Shown here: piece after piece, positions 9,602-19,547 of the stretch
Numbering within the stretch: the first letter of the stretch is position 1
How the letters are laid out: each line of letters starts with the position of its first letter
Assembly (NCBI RefSeq): GCF_002104995.1
Contig: NW_024468332.1
Location: forward strand, 1-38,872
Length of the DNA stretch: 38,872 nucleotides
Source: Linderina pennispora
Taxonomy: Eukaryota; Kickxellomycota; Kickxellomycetes; Kickxellales; Kickxellaceae
Direction of reading: 5' to 3'
The notes under the pieces: generated by a model
The model's input: only the letters and a program-made list of their open reading frames with translations
Database searches by the model: none
What the model was told of the DNA's origin: nothing
Translations under genes and position numbers: made by a program

Positions 9602-11153
9602 ATGGTTGAAACGCGTTGCAGGCGCCGCCCGAAGGCCAAGGTCAGGTAGGCTATCTTTCGCTGAGCTGAATTGCTATGGCCACTTGCGTCCCAACTCAAC
9701 AATTCTAATTGCAGCCTCCTGTAGCAATGAATACTATGTTGGGTATGTCGAGGACGATGAGTCGGTGGACGCGATCATGAAAAAGTTTGAGGAGCTCGAG
9801 CGAATTGAACGAGAGTTTTCGGCAAAGAAGAAGGCTGTTGCCGAGGCTTCCGGTAGCAGCTCCATACCTGGCACACCCGGCCCCTCCACTGAGGCTGGTG
9901 CGGCACAGACACCCGATGAATCCACAGAAACTACAGAAGCGCATACAGAGACAGCAGCACACCAAGGCATAGTAGCTAATCAGGAGGGCCATGATTCTGA
10001 GGAGGACGGGGGAATGACTGCGGAGCAGCTCGAGGAGATTTTCAAGCGCACCAGCGCCTTCACTGTGCGCGGTGCCATGCTTGATGATTTCGATTTGGAA
10101 GTAATGGACGACCTGGAGCTGTGGGAGGCCGAGGCTGGCGGGGTTCCGGCCGAGTGGGAGGAAGAGGAAGACTATGTTGCGCTCAACATTGACGACGATG
10201 AGCTTGACAACGAATTCGGCGTTGTGCCGAGGCGCCGTCGGTACCAGAGACGCGAGCACAGAGCACCCGGCTCCAAGCTGAGCAAGAGCGACCAGATCAT
10301 CCAGCGGTACAAATACATGCAGGTGCGGATCCAGGACCGCCACGGGCACACGTTCTTTGTCAGCCGCAAGGTCAACGCTGTTGATCCGAGCATGCCAACA
10401 TATGTGCGGATTCCACCCAACCCGATCCCCCGCTCATGGGTGAAGCATGTGCGCACGATCAATGACAGCGAGGAGTCAACGCCAAAGCATGTTATCTCAG
10501 GCATCATTATCCCAAAAACAGAGCCAAAGTGGTCCCGGTTCATCCACACGTCAACCACCCTGGACTATGACTTTTCGAAATTCAGCCGGACATTCCAGTG
10601 CGTCTACATGGATCCACCGCTACTGCTCCCCGACGAGCCCTCGAAGCCTGGGTACTTTGACGTCTCCAAGCTGAAGGCCATTCCAGTTGGCAAGCTACTG
10701 GTCCCAGGCGCCTTCCTGTTTACATGGTGCGAAAAGGAGCTGCTGCCGGACATGTGCGAGATGGCCGAACACGAGTGGGGCCTCAAATACGTCGAAAACT
10801 TTTGCTGGGTCCGCCAGAACACAAACAACCAAATTGCCGCGCTGCCGTCGGACTACTTCCGTCGGTCCAAAGTCACGCTGCTGATCTTCCGCAGAGAAGG
10901 CGACCTGGAAATGCGCCATCAGCGGAGTCCTGACAGCCTGTTTGACTTTGTCAAGCCCAGGCGACCAGGAGATCTGAATGATCGGAAGCCGGAGTTTGCA
11001 TACCAGGTCATCCAGACACTGCTGCCAAAGTCACTGTGCTCAGAGGAATTGCCAGTCCCAGACCGGCTTTTGCAGCTGTGGATGCCCGAGGACTGCCATC
11101 GGACCAACTGGACCACGATTGTGCAGGATCCAATTCTGGATGGGGCTGCATAG
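9602..11153 (+). CDS. MT-A70 family protein with DPPL in place of DPPW
   Basis: Member of the MT-A70 adenine-N6 methyltransferase family (METTL3/METTL14/Kar4/MTA1-MTA9 group). I propose two exons: 9602-9645 (MVETRCRRRPKAKV plus two bases) and 9725-11153, with a 79-bp intron (GTAGGC donor, TGTAG acceptor), giving 490 residues. The frame stays open through the intron but then has no ATG start, only TTG at 9606. An acidic, coiled-coil-prone N-terminus (about 20-200) precedes the catalytic-like domain (about 240-480). The motif position reads YMDPPLLL (Asp311-Pro-Pro-Leu), whereas active enzymes have DPPW; GAFLFTWCEKE, FCWVRQNTNNQ and RHQRSPDSLFDFV follow. Loss of the Trp suggests a non-catalytic partner subunit. 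It could belong to the Kar4/METTL14 side (RNA m6A) or to the MTA9-like side (DNA 6mA, known in early-diverging fungi); I lean to the latter with low certainty. Confidence 0.8.
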
Positions 11154-11510
11154 GCAGTGCTGGTTTTAGATTATTGCATATATGGATGCCATGTCAGCCG
11201 CACATGCTTGTGGTGTGCAGTTGGTGGACTGACCGCTTAGATGCTTTGCATGGACCGCAGGCCATCTGGTCCCATTGTCGGCAGGTGGTTTCCGCGTGGC
11301 TTCTACTATCGAAAATATGCAATGTGCAGTGTTTGAGGGAGGGGCAGTAGAAGCCACGCCTTGAATAAGCAACGCTTTTGTTTTCGCTATCCCAGCTTGC
11401 CAAGCAGCCATCATTCTCCCTGGTTTGGTCTAATGGACCATATCTCTTCCTGGTTTGCTTTAACTTCCGTCTTGGCTACACATTCTTCTCACTGCTTACT
11501 TTGATCGTTA
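11154..11510. other. Intergenic between MT-A70 gene and lipase C
   Basis: 357 bp between two plus-strand genes. The last 100 bp before lipase C are pyrimidine-rich, as in a fungal leader. Nothing else is recognised. Confidence 0.45.
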
Positions 11511-12458
11511 ATGAAGGCACTTTCCAATCTTTTGTGTGTACTGCAGCTGCTTTGCTCGGCCGATGCTCGTCCAGCCAATGTTGATAAACGGAATGTGCTG
11601 GCAGACCTTGCCACGATCGTCGGCGGAACAGGTGTTGGGCTCGTGCAGACACTCGCCGGCGCAAACTCAGCCCGCTCAATGGCTATGCCCGAAGCACCCG
11701 TCGACACTGCCGTGTTGGAGCTTTTTGCAGCATATTCTGGTGCAGCGTACACGGTTTCCGATAAATGGGACTGCAAGTACGCCTGCGAATACCCGGGAAC
11801 CGAACAAACAGTAATAGAATACGGTTGGAATGTGGGGAGTCCGCCAAGCGCCGGCTACATTGCAAGAAATCCTGACAAAGGCGTCCTCGTTGTGTCGTTC
11901 CAAGGAACCCACAGTCCTGAGCAGTGGGTTCAGAACCTGCAGACATCACAGGAAGAGTGGCCAAAAAGCGTTGAGGGCTCCCAGGTGCACAGTGGGTTCC
12001 TAAGTGGATACAGCGCAGCACGCACAGGTATGCTCAATGCTGTTTTGCGGCTGGCGGATGCGTACCCAAACTACTCGGTCGCCTTGGTTGGGCACTCACT
12101 GGGTGGTGCTCGGGCTGCCCTCGCATTGCTTGACCTCGCTACTACGGCACCCCAGCTTGTGCCGCGGCTGAGCATGTACACGTATGGTGCGCCCCGAGTA
12201 GGCAACGGTGCTTTTGCAAAGGCTATCGAGGGCCTGTCTGTCCCTGTGTATCGCGTTGTCTATGAGGATGATGTTGTGCCGCATCTGCCGCCATCGTACT
12301 TTGGCTACGTCCATCATAACATCGAGGACTGGATCCATGACGGCCGGCACCAGTTCTGCCTTTCGACCGAGCAGTCTGACACATGCAGCAATGGCGGCGG
12401 CAGCCTCACAGTAAACATCAGCGCACACTATGGCTATCCTGGATTGAAGTACAGCTAG
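11511..12458 (+). CDS. Secreted class 3 lipase C
   Basis: Probable secreted lipase or esterase, 315 residues, no intron. A signal peptide (residues 1-19, MKALSNLLCVLQLLCSADA) is followed by a KR pair at 26-27, a likely Kex2 cleavage site, and a hydrophobic prosegment like that of lipase A. Triad: Ser196 in GHSLG (194-198), Asp254 (YEDDVVP), His306 (before YGYPG). The oxyanion region reads FQGT rather than the FRGS of A and D and the YRGS of B. It shares with lipase A the pattern LDL...PQLV.RL, YTYG.P and FA.AI, so the two belong to one subfamily. Lipase D follows on the same strand after 1.17 kb. Confidence 0.92.
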   Translation: MKALSNLLCVLQLLCSADARPANVDKRNVLADLATIVGGTGVGLVQTLAGANSARSMAMPEAPVDTAVLELFAAYSGAAYTVSDKWDCKYACEYPGTEQTVIEYGWNVGSPPSAGYIARNPDKGVLVVSFQGTHSPEQWVQNLQTSQEEWPKSVEGSQVHSGFLSGYSAARTGMLNAVLRLADAYPNYSVALVGHSLGGARAALALLDLATTAPQLVPRLSMYTYGAPRVGNGAFAKAIEGLSVPVYRVVYEDDVVPHLPPSYFGYVHHNIEDWIHDGRHQFCLSTEQSDTCSNGGGSLTVNISAHYGYPGLKYS

Positions 12459-13629
12459 CAAATCATGTCTTCTAGAAGGATGGTGCTGATGCAAATGTAG
12501 TACATGCATGCAAATGGAGAGGGATGCCAGTTACAATGTTGAATGATCTTCTGATGCGGATAAAAATACCAAAACTCCGCAATGGCCCATCCCTTGTGCG
12601 AGAGCATATCCAACAGGCTATACCCAAATGTGTATTGAAGTGGGGTTGCAAGCATGGTGGTTCGGACTATGCCAAGCCAATCGACACTGCGCTGGCCGGA
12701 CCCGGGTCACAGATCATTTGCACCGCTGCATCAACGCGGCGCATCCCCTAGAGGCGATCGGCTAAGGGGGAGGCGACTTTAGTCCTGAAGAAGAATTGGC
12801 CGGGGTTTCAGGGTAGTACAGAGTGCTAGCGTTGTTGACTCCACGCGCTCATGTGAAAATGCGCATATTGAGGACAGCTTAAGAGCCGCAGATCCCGATC
12901 GAATGGACATCCAGAACGAAAATGGCCAGCAAAATGGGGACATGGCATGTTGCTCCTTTCATGAAGCACGCCGTTGTTAATGCTCGCTTCAAAAAGATCG
13001 TGTAATCAAGGTGGTACTTCACATGCTGGAGCCGTCTGTGACCAGCTAGGCTGCGGACATTGCAGCCTGTGTCAGGGGGTAGTAACACCGCTTCGCGAAG
13101 ATCATATGGATGAACTTTGCGTCTGCTTTCACTCCACTCTTGAAAATGCAATTTAGGAAAGCAGCAGCGGTTGTTTGGCAGCAGGTTCCTGGATGTCTTT
13201 AGCGAAGAAAAATAGTCGATCTGTGCTCCCGTAGTGCGACTACCCTTGTTTGTATTCGCGGAAGACGCACAAAGGATGTCACGCAATGCGTCTGCTCTAG
13301 TGGAAATCTGCTGTAGACATGCCCGTGATTGTTTTGGCCGGAGGACGATGCGAGGAACTCGGAATTTCCTTGCCGAGAGTAGTCAAGGAACGATACATAT
13401 ATAATGCTGGGCATTGCGGCATGGTTGAGGGCTGGTAATCATCCAGTACAGATTCAAAACTCCCCTGATATTCAGCAGTAGCAAATATTATCATCATTAC
13501 AGCGCTGCTCTTCAAGATATCAAGCACATTTCTTGTCTAATTAGCCGGCCACATTTCGGTCAAGAACCTCTCCACAAACTTCTGTATTCCAGGAACCCCT
13601 CCCCGCCAAGCACGCTACTAGACTCATCA
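12459..13629. other. Intergenic between lipases C and D
   Basis: 1.17 kb upstream of lipase D, no gene recognised. A TATATAA at 13398-13404 is a possible TATA box 226 bp before the lipase D start, farther than at other genes here, so an unseen leader intron or another core promoter is possible. A minus-strand open frame (12879-13286) has no family likeness. Confidence 0.5.
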
Positions 13630-14670
13630 ATGGCGATCAAGGCTCTTCTTCTTGCCGCCTCCCTGGCCGCTACTTTTGTCTCGGGCACGCCAATTGGCAC
13701 GCAGCTTTTTGGCCGTGACGACGCATCTCCCTACGCGCTCTTTGACTCGAGCAAGGCCGACGCGGTCCTGAGTGCTGTCCAGCATGAGCTCGCCAGCCAC
13801 AATGAGTCAGCTCCCGCGTACACATCGCCATACAACTCGGCTGGATACCAGGTCAGCACAACGACCAGCGATAACCTTGTCAAGTACGCAAGATACGCTG
13901 GTGCTGCGTACAAGGTTAGCGGAAAGCGCTGGACGTGCCTTGTCAACTGCTGGTCGCCCGACACGCTGGGAACCGAGGTCGACTACCACTGGGATGTCAC
14001 TCTGCCGGCCAGCTACGGGTACGTGGCTCACCGGAGCCAGAGCAAGGAGATCATCGTCAGTTTCCGCGGCAGCACGATCCTGATGGACTGGATCCAGGAC
14101 TTTAGCTTCCTGCCTGTGTCCTGGCCCAAGAGCATCGAGGGCTCCAAGGTCCACAACGGATTCCTGTTTGGATACACGGCCGCAGCCGACGGCATCAAGA
14201 AGACCCTCAAGGAGCTTACTGCCAAGTACCCGGACTACAAGATTGTTGTTACTGGGCATTCCCTTGGTGGAGCCATTGCTGCTGTGGCCACGGCCGACCT
14301 GCTGATTTCGTTCCCCGAGTGGAAGAGCAAGATGGAGCTGTATACGTACGGCGAGCCGCGTGTCGGCAACCCTGCCTTTGCGCACTGGCTGTCGTCGCAG
14401 AACATTCCGATCTTCCGTGTTGTCAACCGTGGAGATATGGTCCCGCAGGTCCCCACCCGGTGGATGAACTTTGAGCACCATACCCAGGAGGTGTGGTACT
14501 CGAGTCAGAGCAAGGATGCGCAGTTCTGTGGTGGCGAGTCGCTGGAGAACGATCAGTGCCAGAACAGCCTGCTGCCGATCCAGCTGAGCATCATCAACCA
14601 CCTGCAGTACCCTGGCCTGAGCCCCTCGCTGCTGTACTGGGCCATCGGCCAGATCGACTCTATCATCTAA
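13630..14670 (+). CDS. Secreted class 3 lipase D
   Basis: Probable secreted triacylglycerol lipase, 346 residues, intronless. A strong signal peptide (MAIKALLLAASLAATFVSG, 1-19) is followed by a 60-residue polar stretch that may be a propeptide. The core starts at LVKYARYAGAAYKVSG (83-98). Triad: Ser211 in GHSLG (209-213), Asp269 (NRGDMVP), His324 (before LQYPG). FRGS at 145-148 is the oxyanion/lid-hinge region. Cysteines at 103, 107, 300 and 310 probably form two disulfides, as in Rhizomucor lipase. The C-terminal tail runs about 16 residues past the YPGL motif and is hydrophobic, unlike lipases A-C. Closest paralogue here is lipase B. Confidence 0.94.
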   Translation: MAIKALLLAASLAATFVSGTPIGTQLFGRDDASPYALFDSSKADAVLSAVQHELASHNESAPAYTSPYNSAGYQVSTTTSDNLVKYARYAGAAYKVSGKRWTCLVNCWSPDTLGTEVDYHWDVTLPASYGYVAHRSQSKEIIVSFRGSTILMDWIQDFSFLPVSWPKSIEGSKVHNGFLFGYTAAADGIKKTLKELTAKYPDYKIVVTGHSLGGAIAAVATADLLISFPEWKSKMELYTYGEPRVGNPAFAHWLSSQNIPIFRVVNRGDMVPQVPTRWMNFEHHTQEVWYSSQSKDAQFCGGESLENDQCQNSLLPIQLSIINHLQYPGLSPSLLYWAIGQIDSII

Positions 14671-15069
14671 GAGCTTTCTTTCTACACTTTCTACCCCTTT
14701 AAGACTATTCCGACTATTACACATACTCTAAAAATGATCGGCAAATGCCGGATGTGTTTGATCGGCAGCGAGGCCCAGAACTGGCATCAGCACATCCCAT
14801 TTTCTCATATCAGGGGGATAGAGGCATTCCTGTTGTTGAAGCTACAAACAAAGGGCAGCATATGTGTATTGAGAATTTACAAGTGGGCTTGGTGATATAT
14901 GGAACATGGAAGGAATGTGAAGGCAGAGAGAACCAAAGCGGCGGGGCTAATGTACCACCGATTGCATGTAACATTGGTGGGGCGGGGGGATTGAGGGAGG
15001 GATAATGTTCCAGCAGGAGAGCTTGCGCATTTCTTGTCCTCCCCCCTGCTTTGGCATGTCAGCAGGCAA
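14671..15069. other. Convergent intergenic between lipase D and PPxY gene
   Basis: About 400 bp between the 3' ends of two convergent genes. No coding sequence or clear terminator structure is seen. Confidence 0.4.
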
Positions 15070-15537
15070 TCAAACAGCAGGGTGCAGATTGCCATTGCTT
15101 GGCTGCTGCTGCGCAGAGGATCCATTCCCTGGGGGCGTGGACTCGTCGGACTGGTGGGCTAAAACCTCATACATGAGCAGATTCAGTGCCAACTCGTTCT
15201 GCAGCTGCTCCTCAACGACCACATCACCAGGGGTCATCTGCACATCATTCGTGCTGTCATACGCAGGCGATTGCTCGTCGGACAGCGGGGCCAGCCACGA
15301 CTCACCGGCTGGGTATGACGGCGGCGGGGGCTCGTAGAGCGGCGGCGGGGTGCTGGGGACACTGGGCGATATGGATATTGGGTAAGCCAATATGTCTATT
15401 AGGTCGAGCAGCGACGAGGAGAGAAAGGGCTCCAGTCGGAGGTGCAGAAACACATTGTGCGTGGTGTCAACTGGCGAGCTCGATTGTCCGGTGTGTGCCG
15501 AGTTTACGCGGCGAAGTAGCTGCTTCTCGCTCGTCAT
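15070..15537 (-). CDS. Small proline-rich PPxY protein, unknown function
   Basis: I do not recognise a family. The 155-residue frame starts with an ATG at 15537 and looks coding by its composition. Residues 28-60 form a hydrophobic, possibly folded segment (VFLHLRLEPFL...DLIDILAYPI). Then come two PPxY motifs, PPLY (65-68) and PPSY (72-75), the short sequences bound by WW domains of Nedd4/Rsp5 ubiquitin ligases. An acidic, Gln-rich tail follows (EEQLQNELALNLLMYEVL near 105-125). There is no signal peptide or convincing transmembrane helix. Inference: a cytosolic Rsp5 substrate or adaptor. Whether it is a real gene should be tested by transcript data; the upstream region is long and pyrimidine-rich on its coding strand, fitting a promoter. 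Confidence 0.55.
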   Translation of the reverse strand: MTSEKQLLRRVNSAHTGQSSSPVDTTHNVFLHLRLEPFLSSSLLDLIDILAYPISISPSVPSTPPPLYEPPPPSYPAGESWLAPLSDEQSPAYDSTNDVQMTPGDVVVEEQLQNELALNLLMYEVLAHQSDESTPPGNGSSAQQQPSNGNLHPAV

Positions 15538-17282
15538 TATAAAAAACAGCCCAAGTGTGGGGGAGTGTGGAGGATTACTGGTGCAGCCGGCGAACTTGGT
15601 TGGGGGAGAGGAAATACAGAAAAAGTAACAGGGAAGACACTATGTAGATAGCAATGCACTAGGATACAGAAAGGAGACAAAGAAGGTCGAATATGCGGAC
15701 ACGGAAGAAGGTGCAAGTGACCGGGCGAGGAAAAAAAGGCGCAGGAAGAGGGGGAGCAGGCAGGTGAGGAGGTCCCGCATGATGCGCCGCGGCCGGCATG
15801 AAAAATGCAATAGAAAATCGAGCGATTTAGGGACAGGCAGAAGCCTTGTATGCAGCAGGCGAGTAGAACCATGCGCTGCGATCTGCATGGTTTGACCCTC
15901 ATGTAGCAACGACCGCCATTGCCACTACCAGGCGGCGCGCCCATGTTTGCTGGGACCCAAGGTGGTATTACTGCGCAATGCCATCCATGCATGTTCTACT
16001 GGCAGCGGATTGCCTGCCTGCAGAAGTCTATAACCCATGGCGAGTAACATGCATGTCTTTCCAGCATGCCCTTGTGCTAATAAAACGATCCGCCTACTCC
16101 CCCAACCCAATCGGCGGAAACAGAACCCGGCGCCTCTGGGAAAGAGAAAAAACAAGCTTCATAGTAACAATAGAGGACGCAATTCCCGACAGAGGCACAA
16201 TTTAGAGAAAGATGGATAAAGAGAGGAGGCGGGCGGCGCGGACAATATGCAGTGGTTCATCGAGAAGGCAGTGTGGAAGCCGGCGACAGGGACGGCGGCC
16301 CATTATCCAGCGCTGGCAATTCCCAGATGCTGCACTCTGCGGCAAGCGGCCGGAGCAATATCTGACAGGCACACACAGGTAGATTAAGCGAAATGCGCAG
16401 TAGCAGTCATGAGGGCGCCACAGAAGGGCACCTGCTGGGATGTACATATACAGAAGGAGCAGTAGACCCGGCGTGCCAGCTATAGTGAGGTTCAAAACAG
16501 AGGGCATAGCCAGACTGAGTGCATAGCGCCATACTCGGAAAAGCGAAACAGGAGCGGGCACTCAAAAGCACGCATACACAGTCGATCTTGTTACACGGAC
16601 CAGCGACTCTAAAAATAACGCAGCAGCACCCAGAACGACAGTTCATTTTTAGCCTCGGCGACGGGGAAGCAAGAAGCGGTTTCCTAAAGAAGGGCAGCTC
16701 TTTTGTATGCCCAGCTACACGCCGGACGCCCTTTTTGATTGTATGCGTGCCAGATTCCGGGACACATGGGACAGGTGTTTACCTATCGCTCTCGTCGCCC
16801 CGTCGCTTCAATATGAAAAGCGCTTGCATTTAGAATCTGGAAAGAGAAAGAAATGCGTCGCTTTTTCAGATAATTGGCGACGTGACCCCCCCGTTTTTTT
16901 TTTTTTTTTCGCTTCGCGCTTGTTCTTGGGTGCCAACAATGGTAAAAGGTGGGGAGGGACGGGAAAGCAAGCACGCAGAAAAAGACTTCCTCGTCGGGTC
17001 CACAGCGACAAGCGCAGAGTTGCAGCTCGAGGGCGGTTGAATACCGCCTGACGCAGCGGTTAGCAGCGTCTGCTTCAGCTCTTCAGCAGTGACCGGCTTT
17101 CTTGCTTCCGCAGATCCCCTCACTTTTGTTTTTATTTAACCCGGCCGCGGCAACCTTCAGCTCCTGGAGTCCACCTCTTGATACCAGCTATTGGCTTTTT
17201 AATCTCCCGCCGTTTTGGATACAGGTCCCCCAAAAAGAGGTTCCACAGTTTTTTTCCATTATCTTTTAAGAATCGGCCCGTC
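15538..17282. promoter_or_regulatory. Long divergent upstream region (PPxY gene / RING gene)
   Basis: 1.75 kb between two divergent genes, with no recognisable coding sequence. Much of 15.6-16.3 kb is purine-rich on the plus strand, hence pyrimidine-rich upstream of the minus-strand gene. A C7-G-T16 tract lies at 16886-16909. Open frames of 75-150 codons occur on both strands but show no domain, signal or biased composition. Confidence 0.45.
16886..16909. repeat. C7-G-T16 homopolymer tract
   Basis: Seven C, one G and sixteen T in a row, in the upstream region of the RING gene and 374 bp before its start. Long dA:dT tracts commonly exclude nucleosomes in fungal promoters; the exact length may also be a sequencing uncertainty. 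Confidence 0.7.
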
Positions 17283-19547
17283 ATGTATGACTACGTACGG
17301 CGGCAGCAGGAGGCGCATTCACAGCTCTTCTCCTCAAAGACATTCCGGTGGGTCGACAGCGGGCTGCATGAGGCAAGCTGGGTCAAGGTCTACAACTGCC
17401 GCACATCCGGCGAGCCGCTAGCCAACGCGCTGGCGGCATCGCAGCACATATCGACGGCCATGACGGGTCGACAACTGCAGCACCCAGCAGGCACCCAGCA
17501 GGCACAGCGCAAGCTGTTCTCGCTGGGCGGCACACGGCGACACAGCAACAGGGGCGGCATACTCGCCGCACCCTCGTCACCGCCAGGGCGGCCGAGCCGG
17601 AGCACGATCGGTTCGCCCGACGTGGTCCGGGAGGCCAAGCGGCGGCGGCGCGGCTACACGCAGTCGACAATGGGGTCGCCGCAGGGCCTGGCGGCAGAAC
17701 AGCCCCTGGAGGCTGCAACGTCGATCCCGCGGCAGCGCGCACCGACGGGCTCCCAAAACAGCATGCTGGGGCCTGGCATTTTCATCGATGGCAGCAGCTC
17801 GCTGCACCACAGCATGTACTCTTTGTCTTCCGCTTCCACTGCCAACCATCCGCAACGCCGCACCATCTGCTACCACGCCCGCTCGTTTCTCCTCAGAGTT
17901 CGCAGGATGAGAGCCAACCGCCGCCAGCCGCCCTCGTTCACTGTCCTCGGCAGCCGCGCCATCACTTCGGTCTCCCAGGCCAACGACGACGAGGCCCTGG
18001 GCAAAATCATCCAGCGGGAACACGCACGCCGCCGCCTCACCCCGCGGGATCCGCTCAGCATCCGCCACCGCACGCTGGTGCCTGGACGCCCCAGCGCCAG
18101 CACCCTGGCAAAGTCGCCGCTCTCCAGAGCCATGAGTATCACCGACGGCGAGCCCTCCGAGGATGAGGGAGAGCGCCCACCGCCCGCCGACGCCCAGCGC
18201 AAATCACTAGCCGCATCAGATATATCGGACTCGTCGGAGGAGGACGTGATAATGTGTCTGGTATGCGAGCGACACGAAGGCGCCGACTGGACCGTGCAGT
18301 GCGCTGCCACCCACACGCTGTGCTTCAGCTGCGTGCAATCGCACGTCAAGCACGCTCTGCAGGCTGCTGCCACTGCAGTCACATGCCCAGTCAGCCAATG
18401 CACTGCTGCTATCCCACAGCCCTCCCTGCGCAAGTGCTTGCCCCCGCAGAGATTCGAGCAGCTGCTAGCTGCCCAGCACAGGCCGCCGCCACAGACCACT
18501 CAGACCGCCAGCACCACCGCGAAGGAATCAGTCAGCTCGATCATCAGGCGGTCGTTGTCCCGCAGCCGCAAGCGCGCCAACAGCACATCGCAGCAGCCAC
18601 CACAGTCGAGCCGGCCAAACAGCTTGGACGGCGCCGAGCAATTCGATGTGCCGATCATCAGAGTAGAGACCCGCGCCAGCCAGGATTCAAGTGCGATTGC
18701 CACCCCAGCGCCCTCCACCGCCCGCCTATCGACGCTTCACGAAGAGGACTCTGCTGCCTCGCGGCACTCGTTGGCAGACAGCGCCGCCGATATTGACGAA
18801 CTGCAGCAAAGCCTCGGGCACCTGTCGCTGGCCACAAAGAATGACGACCAGGCGGCCGATCCGCCACAGCCGCCACAGCCGCTGGTGAGCGAATTCACTA
18901 GCATCGAGCCTGTCGAGGGCACCAGCCTCAGCGACCTGACCCTGAGCCCCGACCCCGACTCGCGCCTGCGCAGAGTCCCCAAGGCCCAGCACAATATGCG
19001 TGCCGAAAGCACGCCCCCGCAGCCGCCACAGCCGCCAACCAGCGCCCTGTTTGATTACGCCGACATGGAGCTCGACTCCTACATGCGGCCGTCGGATTCT
19101 GCTGCCGAATCCAATCCCCCACCCGCCGCCCCACGACCCCTCAGCTTCATCCCTGCCAACCCCGCCGTGCCGCCGCCGGTTCCGCCTAGCCTGCCCTTCG
19201 AGTTCCGCGCATCGGCCACCTGGATCACCCCCGAGCAGCGCTACTCGGGCTTTGCCGAAAACCTGATGCTTAATGCCGCCCTGTTCGACACCATCCGCCG
19301 TGAATCCAACCCCAGCAGCGACTCGGAGGGCGAATCCGCAACAAACCGCCCGTCCAAATGCCCCTCCCAGCCGCCAAGCAAGGACGACGAGGGCGTGTAT
19401 ATCCCCACCTGGCGCAGCAAGGAGCACCACAGGCACTCTCCGATGCCGCTGTGGGCCGACTCCGATTACGGCTCGGACGCTGCCATTCTGAGTGAGGCCG
19501 CCGAGCTCAACTTTGACTTGTACGAGTCGCTGCATTCATTGCGCTGA
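17283..19547 (+). CDS. RING-finger protein, RBR-type first RING without IBR
   Basis: Probable E3 ubiquitin ligase of unknown target, 754 residues. The frame is open from 17178, but the first ATG is at 17283 (MYDYVRRQQEAHSQLF), which I take as the start. One zinc module is visible: Cys325-x2-Cys328-x11-Cys340-x3-His344-x2-Cys347-x2-Cys350-x17-Cys368-x4-Cys373. This spacing, with CP.xxC at the end and a following LRKCLPPQRFEQLL, resembles RING1 of RBR ligases such as RNF144, but no IBR or second RING follows. The rest is low-complexity: Ser/Arg-rich with a basic patch SRSRKR (about 425), acidic stretches and many Pro-rich runs (PPQPPQPP). The N-terminal 60 residues look ordered but match nothing I know. 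An E3 role rests on the RING alone. Confidence 0.8.
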   Translation: MYDYVRRQQEAHSQLFSSKTFRWVDSGLHEASWVKVYNCRTSGEPLANALAASQHISTAMTGRQLQHPAGTQQAQRKLFSLGGTRRHSNRGGILAAPSSPPGRPSRSTIGSPDVVREAKRRRRGYTQSTMGSPQGLAAEQPLEAATSIPRQRAPTGSQNSMLGPGIFIDGSSSLHHSMYSLSSASTANHPQRRTICYHARSFLLRVRRMRANRRQPPSFTVLGSRAITSVSQANDDEALGKIIQREHARRRLTPRDPLSIRHRTLVPGRPSASTLAKSPLSRAMSITDGEPSEDEGERPPPADAQRKSLAASDISDSSEEDVIMCLVCERHEGADWTVQCAATHTLCFSCVQSHVKHALQAAATAVTCPVSQCTAAIPQPSLRKCLPPQRFEQLLAAQHRPPPQTTQTASTTAKESVSSIIRRSLSRSRKRANSTSQQPPQSSRPNSLDGAEQFDVPIIRVETRASQDSSAIATPAPSTARLSTLHEEDSAASRHSLADSAADIDELQQSLGHLSLATKNDDQAADPPQPPQPLVSEFTSIEPVEGTSLSDLTLSPDPDSRLRRVPKAQHNMRAESTPPQPPQPPTSALFDYADMELDSYMRPSDSAAESNPPPAAPRPLSFIPANPAVPPPVPPSLPFEFRASATWITPEQRYSGFAENLMLNAALFDTIRRESNPSSDSEGESATNRPSKCPSQPPSKDDEGVYIPTWRSKEHHRHSPMPLWADSDYGSDAAILSEAAELNFDLYESLHSLR

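Noticed and set aside
13807-14724. 305-codon minus-strand open frame
   Set aside because: Antisense to lipase D, which has a complete catalytic triad and signal peptide.
18726-19535. 269-codon minus-strand open frame
   Set aside because: Antisense to the Pro/Ser-rich part of the RING protein gene; high GC content keeps it open.
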